A DNA stretch of 64,000 nt from Affinibrenneria salicis (GCF_008710095.1 NZ_VYKJ01000001.1:496001-560000); one strand, 5' to 3'; shown: positions 21,067 to 30,021, counted from the first letter of the stretch. Numbers and translations are program-made. The notes: generated from the letters alone by a model not told the origin.

Positions 21067-22758
21067 ATGACCCGACGTTTTGCCATACTGATTCTCCTGT
21101 GTTGTTCCGTACTGTTGCCGTTCGCGACGCCGGCCGCGCTGTTTTCTTCCGGAACCGGCAACGCCTTTGTGCCGGTGGATCAGGCTTTTACCTTCGATTT
21201 TCAGCAAAACGGCGACCGGCTGCGGCTAAACTGGCAGATCAGGCCCGGCTACTACCTGTATCAGCGACAAATCCGGTTGCAGGCCAGCCAGGCAACGCTG
21301 GGCGAATATGCTTTACCGACCGGCAAAGCGCACCACGATGAATTTTATGGTCAGGTCACGATTTATACCGACGCGCTGCGGCTGGAGGTGCCGCTGCGCA
21401 ACGCCGGAGAAGGCGCCTCAATCAGTGTAACTTACCAGGGCTGCGCCGAAGCCGGCTTCTGCTACCCGCCGGAAACCCGCGTCGTTCCGCTGAGCGCGCT
21501 GAATGGCGCCGTTGCGCCCGACGCCGCTTCCGCCGCCATCGCGCCCTTTTCCGCCTGGTGGGCGCTGCTGATCGGCGTCGGCGTCGCCTTTACGCCCTGC
21601 GTATTACCCATGTACCCGTTGATTTCCAGTCTGATCCTCGGCCGCCGACAGTCACTATCGACCGGCAGAACGTTACTGCTGTCGCTGGTCTATGTGCAGG
21701 GCATGGCGTTGACCTATACCCTGCTGGGGCTGATCGTTGCCGCCGCCGGTCTGCCGCTGCAGGCCGCCTTACAGCACCCCGCCGTGCTCATTACGCTGTC
21801 GGCATTGTTTATCGCGCTGGCGCTGTCGATGTTTGGGCTTTACACGCTGCAACTGCCCTCCACGCTGCAAACCCGGCTGACGCTGTGGAGCAATCGCCAG
21901 CAAAGCGGCTCGTTGCCCGGCGTATTCGGCATGGGCGCCATCGCCGGCTTAATCTGCTCGCCCTGCACCACCGCGCCGCTCAGCGCCATCCTGTTGTATA
22001 TCGCCCAGAGCGGCGACATCCTGGCCGGCGGCGGCACGCTTTATTTGTACGCGCTGGGAATGGGTCTGCCGTTAATCCTGGTGACGCTATTCGGCCACCG
22101 GCTGCTGCCGCGCAGCGGGCCGTGGATGCAATATGTCAAGGAAGCCTTCGGCTTCGTTATTCTGACGCTGCCGGTATTCTTGCTCGAACGCATTCTGGGC
22201 GATGCCTGGAGCCTGCGCCTGTGGAGCTTGCTGGGCGTCGCCTTCTGCAGCTGGGCGTTTATTCTGAGCCTGCGCAGCCAGCGCGGCTGGATGCGTGGGA
22301 TACAATGGCTGTTTTTACTGGCCGCGCTGGTCGCCGCCCGGCCGCTGCAGGACTGGGCCTTCCCTCCGGCCGCCGTCACTCCGGCGGGACAATCCTCGCT
22401 ACAGTTCACCCACGTAACCGATCGTCAGACGCTGCGCCAGGCGCTGACCAACGCCAGACAGCCGATAATGCTGGACCTGTATGCCGACTGGTGCGTAGCC
22501 TGCAAAGAGTTTGAAAAATACACGTTCCGCGATAGTCTGGTACGGCAGCAACTGGCCGGCGTCCGGCTATTGCAGGCGGACGTGACCCATAACTCGCCGG
22601 AACAGCGGGCGCTGTTAAAGGAGCTTGAGGTGCTGGGGCTGCCGACCATCCTGTTTTTTGACGCCGGGGGACAAGAAATTCCCGCCTCACGGGTTACCGG
22701 CTATATGGATGCGCGTCAGTTTCAGGCGCATCTGCAGAAAATACATTTTTCAGGATAA
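21067..22758 (+). CDS. dsbD: Protein-disulfide reductase DsbD
   Basis: DsbD moves electrons from cytoplasmic thioredoxin to periplasmic DsbC, DsbG and CcmG. The 563-residue product has a signal peptide (about 1-23), a periplasmic alpha domain with C126 and C132 ([12 protein letters not shown]), an eight-helix membrane domain with C178 (TPCVLP) and the CSPCTTAP segment (C297, C300), and a C-terminal thioredoxin-like gamma domain with C476-V-A-C479. In E. coli cutA lies between dcuA and dsbD; here only 132 bp separate them, so cutA is missing. Confidence 0.96.
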   Translation: MTRRFAILILLCCSVLLPFATPAALFSSGTGNAFVPVDQAFTFDFQQNGDRLRLNWQIRPGYYLYQRQIRLQASQATLGEYALPTGKAHHDEFYGQVTIYTDALRLEVPLRNAGEGASISVTYQGCAEAGFCYPPETRVVPLSALNGAVAPDAASAAIAPFSAWWALLIGVGVAFTPCVLPMYPLISSLILGRRQSLSTGRTLLLSLVYVQGMALTYTLLGLIVAAAGLPLQAALQHPAVLITLSALFIALALSMFGLYTLQLPSTLQTRLTLWSNRQQSGSLPGVFGMGAIAGLICSPCTTAPLSAILLYIAQSGDILAGGGTLYLYALGMGLPLILVTLFGHRLLPRSGPWMQYVKEAFGFVILTLPVFLLERILGDAWSLRLWSLLGVAFCSWAFILSLRSQRGWMRGIQWLFLLAALVAARPLQDWAFPPAAVTPAGQSSLQFTHVTDRQTLRQALTNARQPIMLDLYADWCVACKEFEKYTFRDSLVRQQLAGVRLLQADVTHNSPEQRALLKELEVLGLPTILFFDAGGQEIPASRVTGYMDARQFQAHLQKIHFSG

Positions 22759-22877
22759 TGCCGGGCGCCAGCGGACACACGCATCCGCCGGCGCAGTAAT
22801 GTTCCGCCCGGCGCCCCAGGCTGAGAACGCGCGCCGACATTATCCCCGACGCGAAACGCACTGCAGCAGGAGACCGA

Positions 22878-23453
22878 ATGCAACGAGAACAGGTTCTGGA
22901 ACAGGCGTTAACCCTGCTGGAACAGCAGGGCCTTGCCACGATATCGCTGGAAATGCTGGCCGGAAAACTGGCGGTTGCGCCCGATGCCCTGCTGCCGTTC
23001 TGGCCCGACCGAGAGGCGTTGATTTATGACAGCCTTCGCTACCATAGCCAGCAGGTCGATACCTGGCGACGCAGTCTGTTGCTGGACAAAACCTTAACCA
23101 TCCAGCAAAAACTGCTGGCGCGCTACCAGGTGCTGCATGACGCCGTCTGCAACCAGCGCTTTCCCGGTTGCCTGTTTATTGCCGCCTGCAGCTTTTATCC
23201 CGACGTTCAGCACCCGATCCACCAGTTGGCGGAACAGCAAAAGCAGGCGTCTCACCGTTACACCCACGACCTGTTGCTCGAACTGGAAACCGACGACCCT
23301 GTCATGGTGGCGCAGCAGATGGAATTAATCCTCGAAGGCTGCCTGAGCCGACTGCTGGTCAAACGCCAGCCGTCCGATATCGATACAGCCAGACGCCTGG
23401 CGGAAGATGTACTGCGCTTCGCGCTCTGCCGTAAAAATGGCGCATTGACCTGA
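22878..23453 (+). CDS. yjdC: TetR-family transcriptional regulator YjdC
   Basis: The 191-residue product has an N-terminal TetR helix-turn-helix (about 5-50, with [20 protein letters not shown]) and a ligand/dimerisation domain with cysteines ([16 protein letters not shown]). Its position between dsbD and tRNA-Phe is the same as E. coli yjdC. The regulated genes are not known from the sequence. The ATG at 22878 has CAGGAGA upstream. Confidence 0.88.
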   Translation: MQREQVLEQALTLLEQQGLATISLEMLAGKLAVAPDALLPFWPDREALIYDSLRYHSQQVDTWRRSLLLDKTLTIQQKLLARYQVLHDAVCNQRFPGCLFIAACSFYPDVQHPIHQLAEQQKQASHRYTHDLLLELETDDPVMVAQQMELILEGCLSRLLVKRQPSDIDTARRLAEDVLRFALCRKNGALT

Positions 23454-23539
23454 TTGCGCCTTTAACCGCTTTTTTATCGGCCTTTGGCTGAAAAGTCAGC
23501 AGTCAGCCCATATTCGGCCGGCGCAAACGCATAAAGCCG

Positions 23540-23568
23540 TTGACGACGCGCGGTCAATACGGTTTAAT
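23540..23568 (+). promoter_or_regulatory. tRNA-Phe promoter
   Basis: A -35 box TTGACG (23540-23545) and a -10 box TTTAAT (23563-23568) are 17 bp apart, followed by a GC-rich discriminator (GCGCCCCG) directly before the tRNA. Such discriminators are typical of stringently controlled stable RNA promoters. Confidence 0.75.
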
Positions 23569-23578
23569 GCGCCCCGTT

Positions 23579-23654
23579 GCCCGGATAGCTCAGTCGGTAG
23601 AGCAGAGGATTGAAAATCCTCGTGTCCTTGGTTCGATTCCGAGTCCGGGCACCA
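23579..23654 (+). tRNA. pheU: tRNA-Phe (GAA), island integration site
   Basis: The 76-nt sequence nearly matches enterobacterial tRNA-Phe, with anticodon GAA at 23612-23614, a T-arm containing GGTTCGATTCC, and an encoded CCA end. It follows yjdC, the location of E. coli pheU. Its 3' end serves as the attachment site of the island: an integrase gene follows at 23818, and a near copy of the last 20 bases occurs at 30099-30117. The tRNA remains intact after integration. Confidence 0.97.
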
Positions 23655-23766
23655 AAATTTAGTTTCAGGATGTCCTTATGCGTCCGGGAACGTTGAAAAA
23701 TCAGTAAGTTGATAAAAATCTGGAGTACCAACAGGTACTACCGGATTTTTTGACATCCGTAGTTTT

Positions 23767-23785
23767 TGGGGGCTTAATTGGGGGC
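23767..23785 (+). repeat. TGGGGGC repeat pair (candidate integrase arm site), left end
   Basis: TGGGGGC occurs at 23767-23773 and 23779-23785, 12 bp apart start to start. The same pair with the same spacing occurs at 30022-30040 before the second att core. The paired placement at both ends of element 1 suggests integrase arm-type binding. Confidence 0.55.
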
Positions 23786-23817
23786 CTGCCGGTTCGATAA
23801 ACTATGGAGCCCCCACC

Positions 23818-25077
23818 ATGCCTCTGACAGATACCGCCATCCGCAACGCCAAGCCGTTCGATAAACCTTACAAACTCAGCGACGCGCAGGGTCTGTACCT
23901 GCTGATTAAACCCAACGGTTCTAAACTCTGGCATCTCAAATACCGCTTCGGCGGCAAAGAGAAAAAGCTGGCGTTTGGCGCTTACCCCACCGTCACGCTG
24001 GCAAATGCCCGTAAGCTACGCGAGGAAGCCCGCTTGGTACTCAGCGCAGGTGCCGATCCCGGCGTAAAAAAACAGCAGGACAAGCAGGCGAGAAAAAACG
24101 GCAATACCTTTGAAGAGATCGCCCGCAAGTGGGTGGCGGGTAATATCCGTTGGACTGAAGCCCATGCCGCCAAAGCCCTGCGCTCGCTGGAACTGCACGT
24201 CTTTCCGTTGATCGGCAAATTTCCCGTTGCCGACCTGAAAACGGCTGACCTGCTAATCCCGCTGCGTGTGGCGGAGAGAAAAGGCAATCTGGAAACCGCC
24301 GCGCGGATACAGCAGCGTACGACGGCGATCATGCGCTATGCGGTGCAAGAGGGACTTATTGCCAGCAATCCTGCCAACGATCTGGCCGGAGCCATTGCGC
24401 CGCCGCCAAAAAACCACTACCCCGCTCTGCCGCTGGAAAAACTGCCGGAGATGCTGGAACGGATCGAAGGCTATTCCGGCAGATTACTAACCCGTCTGGC
24501 GGTGCAGCTTAACCTGCTGATCTTTATTCGCTCCAGTGAGTTACGCTTTGCCCGCTGGACGGAGATCGATCTGGATGGCGCAATGTGGACCATCCCCGCG
24601 CAACGTGAACCCATTCCGGGCGTGCGTTATTCAGAGCGCGGCGCGAAGATGAAAACACCGCATCTGGTGCCGTTGTCAAAACAGGCGGTAACGGTGCTGA
24701 AGCAGCTAAAACTGCTGTCCGGTAGCAGTGAGTTGCTGTTTCCCGGCGACCACGACCCGCGCAAACCGATGAGCGAAAACACCATCAACAAGGCGCTGCG
24801 CACGATGGGCTATGACACGCAGGTGGACGTTTGCGGTCATGGTTTCCGCACGATGGCCTGTAGCGCGTTGATTGAATCAGGCCGCTGGTCAAAAGATGCA
24901 GTGGAGCGGCAGATGAGCCATCAAGAGCGTAACCACGTTCGCGCCGCCTATATCCACAAGGCGGAGCACCTCGACGAACGCACGCAGATGATGCAATGGT
25001 GGTCGGACTATCTCGATGCCTGCCGGCAGAAATTCATCCCGGCTTACCGTTTTGATAGGCATATTCAGGTTGCCTGA
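23818..25077 (+). CDS. tRNA-site tyrosine integrase (P4/DUF4102 type), element 1
   Basis: This 419-residue enzyme inserts and removes the element at tRNA-Phe by site-specific recombination. An N-terminal DUF4102 arm-binding region (about 1-85, with LSDAQGLYLLIKPNGSKLW and FGAYPTVTLANAR) is followed by the core-binding and catalytic domains. The active residues can be seen as R238 (RSSELRFARW), H341 and R344 (HGFRTMA), H368 and the nucleophile Y378 (AAYIHKAEH). The ATG at 23818 begins MPLTDTAIRN, typical of the family. It is about 164 bp from the tRNA end and is followed by a strong terminator. A paralogue lies at 30279. Confidence 0.95.
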   Translation: MPLTDTAIRNAKPFDKPYKLSDAQGLYLLIKPNGSKLWHLKYRFGGKEKKLAFGAYPTVTLANARKLREEARLVLSAGADPGVKKQQDKQARKNGNTFEEIARKWVAGNIRWTEAHAAKALRSLELHVFPLIGKFPVADLKTADLLIPLRVAERKGNLETAARIQQRTTAIMRYAVQEGLIASNPANDLAGAIAPPPKNHYPALPLEKLPEMLERIEGYSGRLLTRLAVQLNLLIFIRSSELRFARWTEIDLDGAMWTIPAQREPIPGVRYSERGAKMKTPHLVPLSKQAVTVLKQLKLLSGSSELLFPGDHDPRKPMSENTINKALRTMGYDTQVDVCGHGFRTMACSALIESGRWSKDAVERQMSHQERNHVRAAYIHKAEHLDERTQMMQWWSDYLDACRQKFIPAYRFDRHIQVA

Positions 25078-25100
25078 ACCCGCGACTGATTGACGCCGAA

Positions 25101-25134
25101 AAGCAGATCTCTGCGCCAGCGGATCTGCTTTTTT
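25101..25134 (+). terminator. Rho-independent terminator of integrase 1
   Basis: AAGCAGATC (25101-25109) pairs with GATCTGCTT (25122-25130), followed by four further T residues. The loop contains one copy of the CTGCGCCAG motif found around the second recombinase gene. Confidence 0.9.
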
Positions 25135-25333
25135 ATTAGCACCAACACTGGGGCCTATCACAGCCCTCATTCACTGACGCCGGTAAAATCGCAGGGCTGC
25201 ACCAGATTCCCCGTCGAACGAACATCGAACTGCGCCAATCACGGCCTTTTCAGCCCTTTGGCCCTTTCCGGTTTGGCGCTGTTACCCTTAGCCTTTCTTT
25301 ACCCTTTAGGCCTTTTCCCTTTCGCTGCACCAG
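25111..25333. repeat. Cluster of CTGCACCAG-type 9-mers, left of recombinase 1
   Basis: Copies of CTGC(A/G)CCA(G/A) occur at 25111-25119, 25197-25205, 25230-25238 and 25325-25333. The reverse complement (CTGGTGCAG) forms a second cluster on the other side of the recombinase gene, so the two sets are in inverted orientation. The same stretch has a pyrimidine-rich CCCTTT-repeat tract (25240-25325). Confidence 0.65.
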
Positions 25334-25354
25334 ATACAAGAATTATCCATCGTT

Positions 25355-26224
25355 TCAACGCCCATAAACCTGCGCCACATAACGCCCGCGCCCGTCGCCG
25401 TGGCCCAAATCCATCGCCGTCAGCGCCAGCGCCTCTTTTTCACTGAATCCCTGCGTCAGATAATGACGAATGGCATCCTGCGCCCAGGCGTAACGCAATG
25501 AGTGTGGGGAATATGCCCCAGTCAAGCCGATACGCGACGCCTGACCGTGCCAGTATTTCATCGCGGATTTAAGATCAGGCTTGTCAATCAGCCTGCCATT
25601 GCGTTGTTCCGCCACAGCCAACGCATTTTCCAGCGCTTTTCTGACTGCGCCGGCATCCAGAACCACCGTCTCGCGGGGCCGTCCGCCTTTGGTGCCGAAC
25701 ACCACGGTCAGCCGGATTTCACCACGCTCCAGCGCCTGTTTCCATGTCCTAAGCGATTGCGCACACTGCACCGCTTCCTGAGAACGCAATCCCATCAACC
25801 TTGAAAGCTCCAACACCGCGTCTTTTGCACGAACGGTTTCCAGCACCTGCCGATAATGCTCTGCCGTGATAGCCTGCCGGGTGCCGTTGTGGGATGCGCC
25901 GGATAAGCCGAGAGATTTATTGGACAGCCGTTCACTGGTGGCCAATCGATCACGCCCTGCCTGCTTCAGCAGACAGCGGAGCGCTGCCATTTCGTTTTGC
26001 AGGCTGCGTTTCGTTATGCCTTGTTCCAACCGTTCACGAACGTAACTCTCAATATGCCGCGCTTTCAGTTGCTCCACCCGTCGGATCTGCACATTTTGCG
26101 CCACCACCAGACGGCCACAAAAGCGCTGCGCCAGTCTAATACGGTCGTGAACGGTTTTATGGCTGCCGCCCGCCTGCCGCGCCAGCGTTTTCATTTGCTG
26201 CTCCAGAAAACTCATTTTTTGCAT
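25355..26224 (-). CDS. Second tyrosine recombinase (Integrase_1/SAM_2-like), element 1
   Basis: A 289-residue tyrosine recombinase unlike the tRNA integrase. It has an N-terminal SAM-like region (about 15-110, THKTVHDRIRLAQRF-type helices) and a catalytic domain with R147 (MGLRSQE), H241 and R244 (HSLRYAW), H275 (DLGHGDGRGRY) and a C-terminal tyrosine (Y282 or Y287). It resembles the Phage_int_SAM_2/Integrase_1 families common in enterobacterial islands; the target is unknown. The start at 26224 has GGGGG only 2-3 nt upstream; ATG 26215 aligns with the paralogue (MxxLEQ). A conserved leader and clusters of a 9-bp motif flank it. The paralogue at 32003 has a four-residue insertion. Confidence 0.85.
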   Translation of the reverse strand: MQKMSFLEQQMKTLARQAGGSHKTVHDRIRLAQRFCGRLVVAQNVQIRRVEQLKARHIESYVRERLEQGITKRSLQNEMAALRCLLKQAGRDRLATSERLSNKSLGLSGASHNGTRQAITAEHYRQVLETVRAKDAVLELSRLMGLRSQEAVQCAQSLRTWKQALERGEIRLTVVFGTKGGRPRETVVLDAGAVRKALENALAVAEQRNGRLIDKPDLKSAMKYWHGQASRIGLTGAYSPHSLRYAWAQDAIRHYLTQGFSEKEALALTAMDLGHGDGRGRYVAQVYGR

Positions 26225-26452
26225 TTCCCCCTTTCATGATTGCTGCAATTCCAAAATCTGATACAACTTTTCCCCGGCGCGTAGGCCAATAGCCCTGAAT
26301 GGTTGGGCTGCGAACGATACCTGAGCGCCGGGGCGGCAGCCGTTGAGGTATTGTGGGGCTTCGGTTGTGCTCTCTGAGCAGCCGCCCGCTTGCGCGGGTT
26401 ATCCCCCGGATCGTCCTGATCCCCCTCCGGTATCGGTTCAAGTTCTCCTGTG
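26225..26452 (-). promoter_or_regulatory. Conserved structured leader of recombinase 1
   Basis: This noncoding stretch is nearly identical to that before recombinase 2. On the minus strand it forms several stems: CCCGC-GCAA-GCGGG (26386-26399), TGCTC-AGA-GAGCA, and a GATC repeat stem. In copy 2 the first stem carries a G-to-A change on the plus strand that becomes a U-G wobble on the minus strand, which favours an RNA made in the recombinase direction. A TTG with a good AGGAG site at about 26441 could open a short leader peptide. Confidence 0.5.
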
Positions 26453-26495
26453 AGTGAAAGTGGGTGAAATCACGGTGTCAGAATCCCGCCGTGCG

Positions 26496-26656
26496 TTGGC
26501 GCAGTTGAATTCTCTGGTGCAGTCAAAAGGCGCTGGTGCGTCACTTTCCCGCTTTGCGCGGTTAAAGTGACGCACTGGACTGGCGCAGTGATTGAAAATT
26601 GAAATTCTGGTTCAGGGTTGCGGTCACGCGGCCGTCACGTTTATAGACTGGTGCAG
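26496..26656. repeat. Cluster of CTGGTGCAG-type 9-mers, right of recombinase 1
   Basis: CTGGTGCAG-like copies lie at 26496-26504, 26514-26522, 26533-26540, 26580-26588, 26607-26615 and 26648-26656. All are on the plus strand, opposite in orientation to the cluster on the left of the gene. They surround a perfect inverted repeat, TGCGTCACTTT/AAAGTGACGCA (26537-26574). Confidence 0.65.
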
Positions 26657-26666
26657 AGAGTGAAGG

Positions 26667-26764
26667 ATGACCTTAACCATCGGTAGGATGGCCCGGCGGT
26701 TTGCAAAGGTAGCCGCCGGTAAGGGATGACCATCCTGATTCATCAGGCGCTTCTCTCAGGTCAT
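26667..26764. ncRNA. Candidate structured RNA, copy 1
   Basis: The closing stem ATGACCT (26667-26673)/AGGTCAT (26758-26764) encloses three hairpins: CCATC/GATGG (26677-26691), CCGGCGG/CCGCCGG (26693-26719) and CCTGA/TCAGG (26734-26747). Copy 2 at 34232-34324 keeps the same fold, with compensatory changes in the first two hairpins (ACCGC/GCGGT; CCGGCAT/ATGCCGG). The strand cannot be decided from this. No known family is assigned. Confidence 0.6.
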
Positions 26765-27157
26765 AAAGCATTTTGTGCAGGTGCAAACTTACACCCGTGG
26801 CAACAAGGCAGAAAGGGAAAACTGTTTTTTGCTTTTATAGAGTTGTTTGTTGATTTTTTCGTCATTTTATGAATGACAAGCTGCCGCGCTTCGCTTGCCT
26901 TCTCCCGTCCCGTAACCCAGTCTTATCAAGTGCAGGACGGTTGGGATCTTTACACGGGTATCTTCAGTGAATTTCATCTTATTCTCTGTTTTATCATGCC
27001 GTTACTTATCAGGGCATACAGCAGATGCAACGCCTCAGAACGATGAGTAACGACTATTGTTCAGCTTTGCTTCTATGTTACACGTTCCTTTTAAGCCAAC
27101 CGAATATATTTACGAGCCTTCTTTAGTGAGTAGCCAAGGTTTGTTTTTTTGTTTAAA
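26765..27157. other. Noncoding region before abiE
   Basis: No gene is supported. The first 60 bp after the structured element (GGGAAAACTGTTTTT region) are also conserved at copy 2. The remainder becomes AT-rich towards the abiE promoter. Confidence 0.4.
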
Positions 27158-27176
27158 TGTCGATTTAAAGTCGACA
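27158..27176 (+). promoter_or_regulatory. Inverted repeat, candidate AbiEi operator
   Basis: TGTCGA and TCGACA flank a 7-bp spacer upstream of abiEi in AT-rich DNA. AbiEi antitoxins autoregulate through inverted repeats at their promoter, so this is a likely operator, but no binding data exist. Confidence 0.45.
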
Positions 27177-27270
27177 AATTAATAAATAATAAAACCAAAA
27201 CTTGCCATGATTTTTCACTAAATCCATAATAGTTTAAAAATGGACTAAATTGTCTACTTATAGGTGACAT

Positions 27271-28053
27271 TTGGCTAACTATATAAACTGGCTGATGCAG
27301 AATACCCTACCCGGTCAGGTGTTGCTCCAGTCATGGCTTAGCCGCAACGGCATAGATCGTAAGCTCTCTTACCGCTATGTACAGAACGGCTGGCTCAGGC
27401 GGGTAGCGCATGGTGTTTACTGTCGGACGGGTCGCGAACCCGACTGGGTCGATGCGGTTTCCTGCCTGCAAACCCAGTGGGAAAAACCGGTGCGGGTGGC
27501 GGGGCTGACCAGTCTTGCACTACAGGGCCATGCCCACTATACCGAACCGGGCAGGCCTCAGGTCTGGCTCACGCTCCCGGCTTACGTCAAGCTGCCGGGA
27601 TGGTTCGCCACCTTTGAACAATCCGCCACCTTTGTCACGCTGTATACGTCGGGCCTGTCCGCTGATGTAACGCCATTCACTACAGAACTGAAAATCGGCG
27701 ATAGGAGAGTAATGGGCAGCGGCCCGGAACTTGCTGCGTATGAAATCGCCAGAGGTATTCCCACGCAGATCTCGTTTGAACATGCCGACGCCCTGTTTCA
27801 GGGGCTAAACCTTCTCAGCCCGCGTAAATTGCAGGCGCTGCTCTCTGCCAGCCATTCGGTGAAAACCAACCGGGTGATGCTCTACCTTGCGCAACGCAAC
27901 GGACATCCTTATTTCCAGTATCTCGATCAGAGTGGTGTAGATACCGGGACAGGAAAGCGGCAAATCGTCCCCGGCGGCTGGCTGGAGCCGGATTACCAGA
28001 TCACCGTTCCCAAGGAATTTAAACCGAAAGGAGTCGAAGATGGATCAACGTGA
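27271..28053 (+). CDS. abiEi: AbiEi-family antitoxin
   Basis: AbiEi is the antitoxin and transcriptional repressor of the AbiE toxin-antitoxin and phage abortive infection system (often called type IV TA). The 260-residue product has an N-terminal winged helix (about 15-60, LQSWLSRNGIDRKLSYRYVQNGWLRRVAHGVYCR) and a C-terminal AbiEi domain (AAYEIARGIPTQISFEHADALFQGL). The first codon is TTG at 27271 with AGGTGA 4 nt upstream; an ATG at 27295 is an alternative. The stop overlaps the toxin gene by 14 nt, so translation is coupled. An inverted repeat upstream may be the operator. Confidence 0.9.
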   Translation: MANYINWLMQNTLPGQVLLQSWLSRNGIDRKLSYRYVQNGWLRRVAHGVYCRTGREPDWVDAVSCLQTQWEKPVRVAGLTSLALQGHAHYTEPGRPQVWLTLPAYVKLPGWFATFEQSATFVTLYTSGLSADVTPFTTELKIGDRRVMGSGPELAAYEIARGIPTQISFEHADALFQGLNLLSPRKLQALLSASHSVKTNRVMLYLAQRNGHPYFQYLDQSGVDTGTGKRQIVPGGWLEPDYQITVPKEFKPKGVEDGST

Positions 28054-28969
28054 TATTTACGCCCGACAGGTCAAACTGTTGATGACTGCCCTGCCGCATG
28101 TAGCGAAAGAATCCTGTTTCGCTTTAAAAGGCGGTACGGCAATTAATTTATTTGTGCAGGACTTCCCTCGCCTATCGGTAGATATCGATCTGGTGTATAA
28201 AACCTTCATGGATCGCGACACCGATCTCGCTGCCATCGACGATGCATTGATGCGTATTACCAAATCGCTGAACAGCACGCGGGGGATCACCGCTATCCGG
28301 CAGGAGAATAAAGCGGATGAAAAGCGTATCATCGTTAACGCCGTTGATGCGCAAATAAAGATTGAGGTCAGTCCGGTCTGGCGTGGATTGCTGTTGCCTC
28401 CGGCAGAAATGCCGGTGTGTGAGCCGGTGGAAATGGAATATGGCTTCACCACCATGAATGTCGTCTCGCTGGCGGATCTTTACGGCGGTAAAATCTGCGC
28501 CGCGCTCGATCGCCAGCATCCACGCGATCTGTTTGACGTACTGAATATGCTAGAGAAACCGGGCCTGACGCGCGAGATTTTTGACGGTTTTCTTTGTTAT
28601 CTGGCAGGGCATCCCCGCCCCATAGCCGAACTGCTGGCCCCAAACTGGGACACGGGGAGGATCGCCACGCTGTACCAACAGGAATTTTCGGGCATGACGC
28701 AGCAGGAAACCTCTCTGGAATCGCTTTTATCAGTAACGACCCTACTACCGCAGGCGTTGAAATCACACTTTACCGCTCAGGATCGACAGTTTTTACTCAG
28801 CTATAAGCAAAATAACCCTGACTGGTCGCTGTATCGCTATCCTGAAATTCAGCATCTCCCAGCTATTCGCTGGAAACAACGTAACTTAGCGGCGCTGAAT
28901 GCTAAAAATCCGGCTAAGTTTACGGCGGCTCTAAACAAATTTGTGACGGTTTTAGAGCAAAATTTTTAG
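28040..28969 (+). CDS. abiEii: AbiEii/AbiGii-family nucleotidyltransferase toxin
   Basis: AbiEii is a nucleotidyltransferase-like toxin; relatives (MenT) add nucleotides to tRNA acceptor ends and block translation. The 309-residue product shows the essential motif GGTAINLF with G31-G32-T33 and the acidic pair D48 and D50 in SVDIDLVY, then the ADLYGGKICAALDRQHPRDLFD block. The length is normal and no key residue is missing. It is fully coupled to abiEi. A partial copy of its 3' end lies 500 bp downstream (29462-29756), the remains of a second copy. Confidence 0.92.
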   Translation: MDQRDIYARQVKLLMTALPHVAKESCFALKGGTAINLFVQDFPRLSVDIDLVYKTFMDRDTDLAAIDDALMRITKSLNSTRGITAIRQENKADEKRIIVNAVDAQIKIEVSPVWRGLLLPPAEMPVCEPVEMEYGFTTMNVVSLADLYGGKICAALDRQHPRDLFDVLNMLEKPGLTREIFDGFLCYLAGHPRPIAELLAPNWDTGRIATLYQQEFSGMTQQETSLESLLSVTTLLPQALKSHFTAQDRQFLLSYKQNNPDWSLYRYPEIQHLPAIRWKQRNLAALNAKNPAKFTAALNKFVTVLEQNF

Positions 28970-29038
28970 CCTTGCTATATATGCAGTTCTAACCATTATA
29001 TATGAATGATGCACCACGCGATAAATACGGCACCTCAA

Positions 29039-29410
29039 CTATTCCGCTGTTCGATAAAGATCCTTGCGACACTGATGACAATAATGAACTCTGTACCCTG
29101 ATATACCCCGCCACAAATAACTATCTATGCGATTAGAACCACAGTAATAGCAACGAGTTCCTGTATTTGTTTTTGTCTGAGGATAAATTATCCAATATTT
29201 TTCCAATTCCAGATAATTTTGACGCCACTCCCTATCATCAACCCGGATAAGAAAATACCAAAATAGCCACAAAGGTCCCCAGAAAGGGAGAGACAGTAGG
29301 TATATCAAACGACGATAGTTCCGAGGGATACGCCGAAACTGAATGCCTATCCAATAACCAAATCTTTCCTGATGACTGCCATGATAGTGCTTACCAGACA
29401 TCCTTTTCAT
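29039..29410 (-). CDS. Small membrane protein with C-terminal zinc ribbon
   Basis: I do not recognise the family. The 123-residue product has a basic, His-rich N-terminus, one or two membrane segments (about 33-53, LIYLLSLPFWGPLWLFWYFLI), and a C-terminal zinc-ribbon with two CxxC knuckles (CYYCGSN and CHQCRKD). The ATG at 29410 (MKRMSGKHYHG) is chosen because AGGA is 7 nt upstream; the frame extends to 29452. It lies between the intact abiEii and a broken second abiEii, in AT-rich DNA and on the opposite strand, which suggests insertion or recombination at this point. Confidence 0.6.
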   Translation of the reverse strand: MKRMSGKHYHGSHQERFGYWIGIQFRRIPRNYRRLIYLLSLPFWGPLWLFWYFLIRVDDREWRQNYLELEKYWIIYPQTKTNTGTRCYYCGSNRIDSYLWRGISGYRVHYCHQCRKDLYRTAE

Positions 29411-29461
29411 ATGCATTTCCTCGCAGGTTGTGCAACACGAAGATATTACCAAAGAAGACGT

Positions 29462-29756
29462 CCCATAAGAAACGTCGCTGGGATCTCTTTTGTCAGTAAC
29501 GACTTTGCTACCGCAGGCGTTGAAGTCGCATCTTACAGATCGGGATCGCCAATTCTTGCTCAGTTATAAACAAAATAACCCTGACTGGTCGCTGTATCGC
29601 TACCCTGAAATTCAGCATCTTTCCGTTATTCGCTGAACACAGCGTAATCTGGCAGTGCTGAATGATAAGAATCCGGCTAAGTATGCAGCGGCGGTGAGCA
29701 AGTTTGAGAGGATACTAAAGCAGTGCTTTGATCAGGGTTCAGAAGGACTAGATTGA
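29462..29756 (+). pseudogene. abiEii 3' fragment
   Basis: This stretch matches the last third of abiEii (about 28720-28960), including NNPDWSLYRYPEIQHL. It has a tgg-to-tga stop in the IRWKQRN segment and no start. It ends with a different tail (FDQGSEGLD) and stop at 29756. It is the relic of a second, diverged abiEii. Confidence 0.85.
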
Positions 29757-30021
29757 GCCATGATGTTTAATTATCTCAACTGAACTCTGACGACATCTCA
29801 AAAAAATGATGAAAATACAAATTAAATCAATAGATTATTCATATGCGGTTCAATGCATTATCTCAAAAACACCTAATTCACATGTCGTTTCTTCGTTTAA
29901 CACCACGATATGTGGACTTCAGGCCATTATGTGTGGACCTAACGCCACACATAACGAAACGGCTAATCGCTTAAACAACGGTTTTTCGTGACAATCATCA
30001 CAAAAACAAAGCGATTTTTTA
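29757..30021. other. AT-rich noncoding end of element 1
   Basis: No gene is supported. A perfect 10-bp inverted repeat (29927-29954) and the TGGGGGC pair lie near the right end of element 1. Confidence 0.4.
29927..29954. repeat. Perfect inverted repeat near element 1 right end
   Basis: TTATGTGTGG (29927-29936) and CCACACATAA (29945-29954) surround 8 bp. A related TATGTGGAC lies just before it. The position about 150 bp from the att core suggests binding sites for integrase or an excisionase, though an operator is equally possible. Confidence 0.5.

Noticed and set aside
21558..22514. Open frame of 318 codons overlapping dsbD in another frame
   Set aside because: It is Arg/Ala-rich, as expected from a shifted reading of GC-rich coding DNA.
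25240..25325. CRISPR-like array in the repeat-rich region beside recombinase 1
   Set aside because: The repeats are 6-9 bp and irregularly spaced, with no unique spacers of regular length; no cas genes are present.
26157..26441. Possible 94-residue gene with TTG start and good AGGAG site upstream of recombinase 1
   Set aside because: The corresponding frame in element 2 diverges at its end (83 residues), it overlaps the recombinase start, and the region is better explained by a structured leader. A short leader peptide remains possible.
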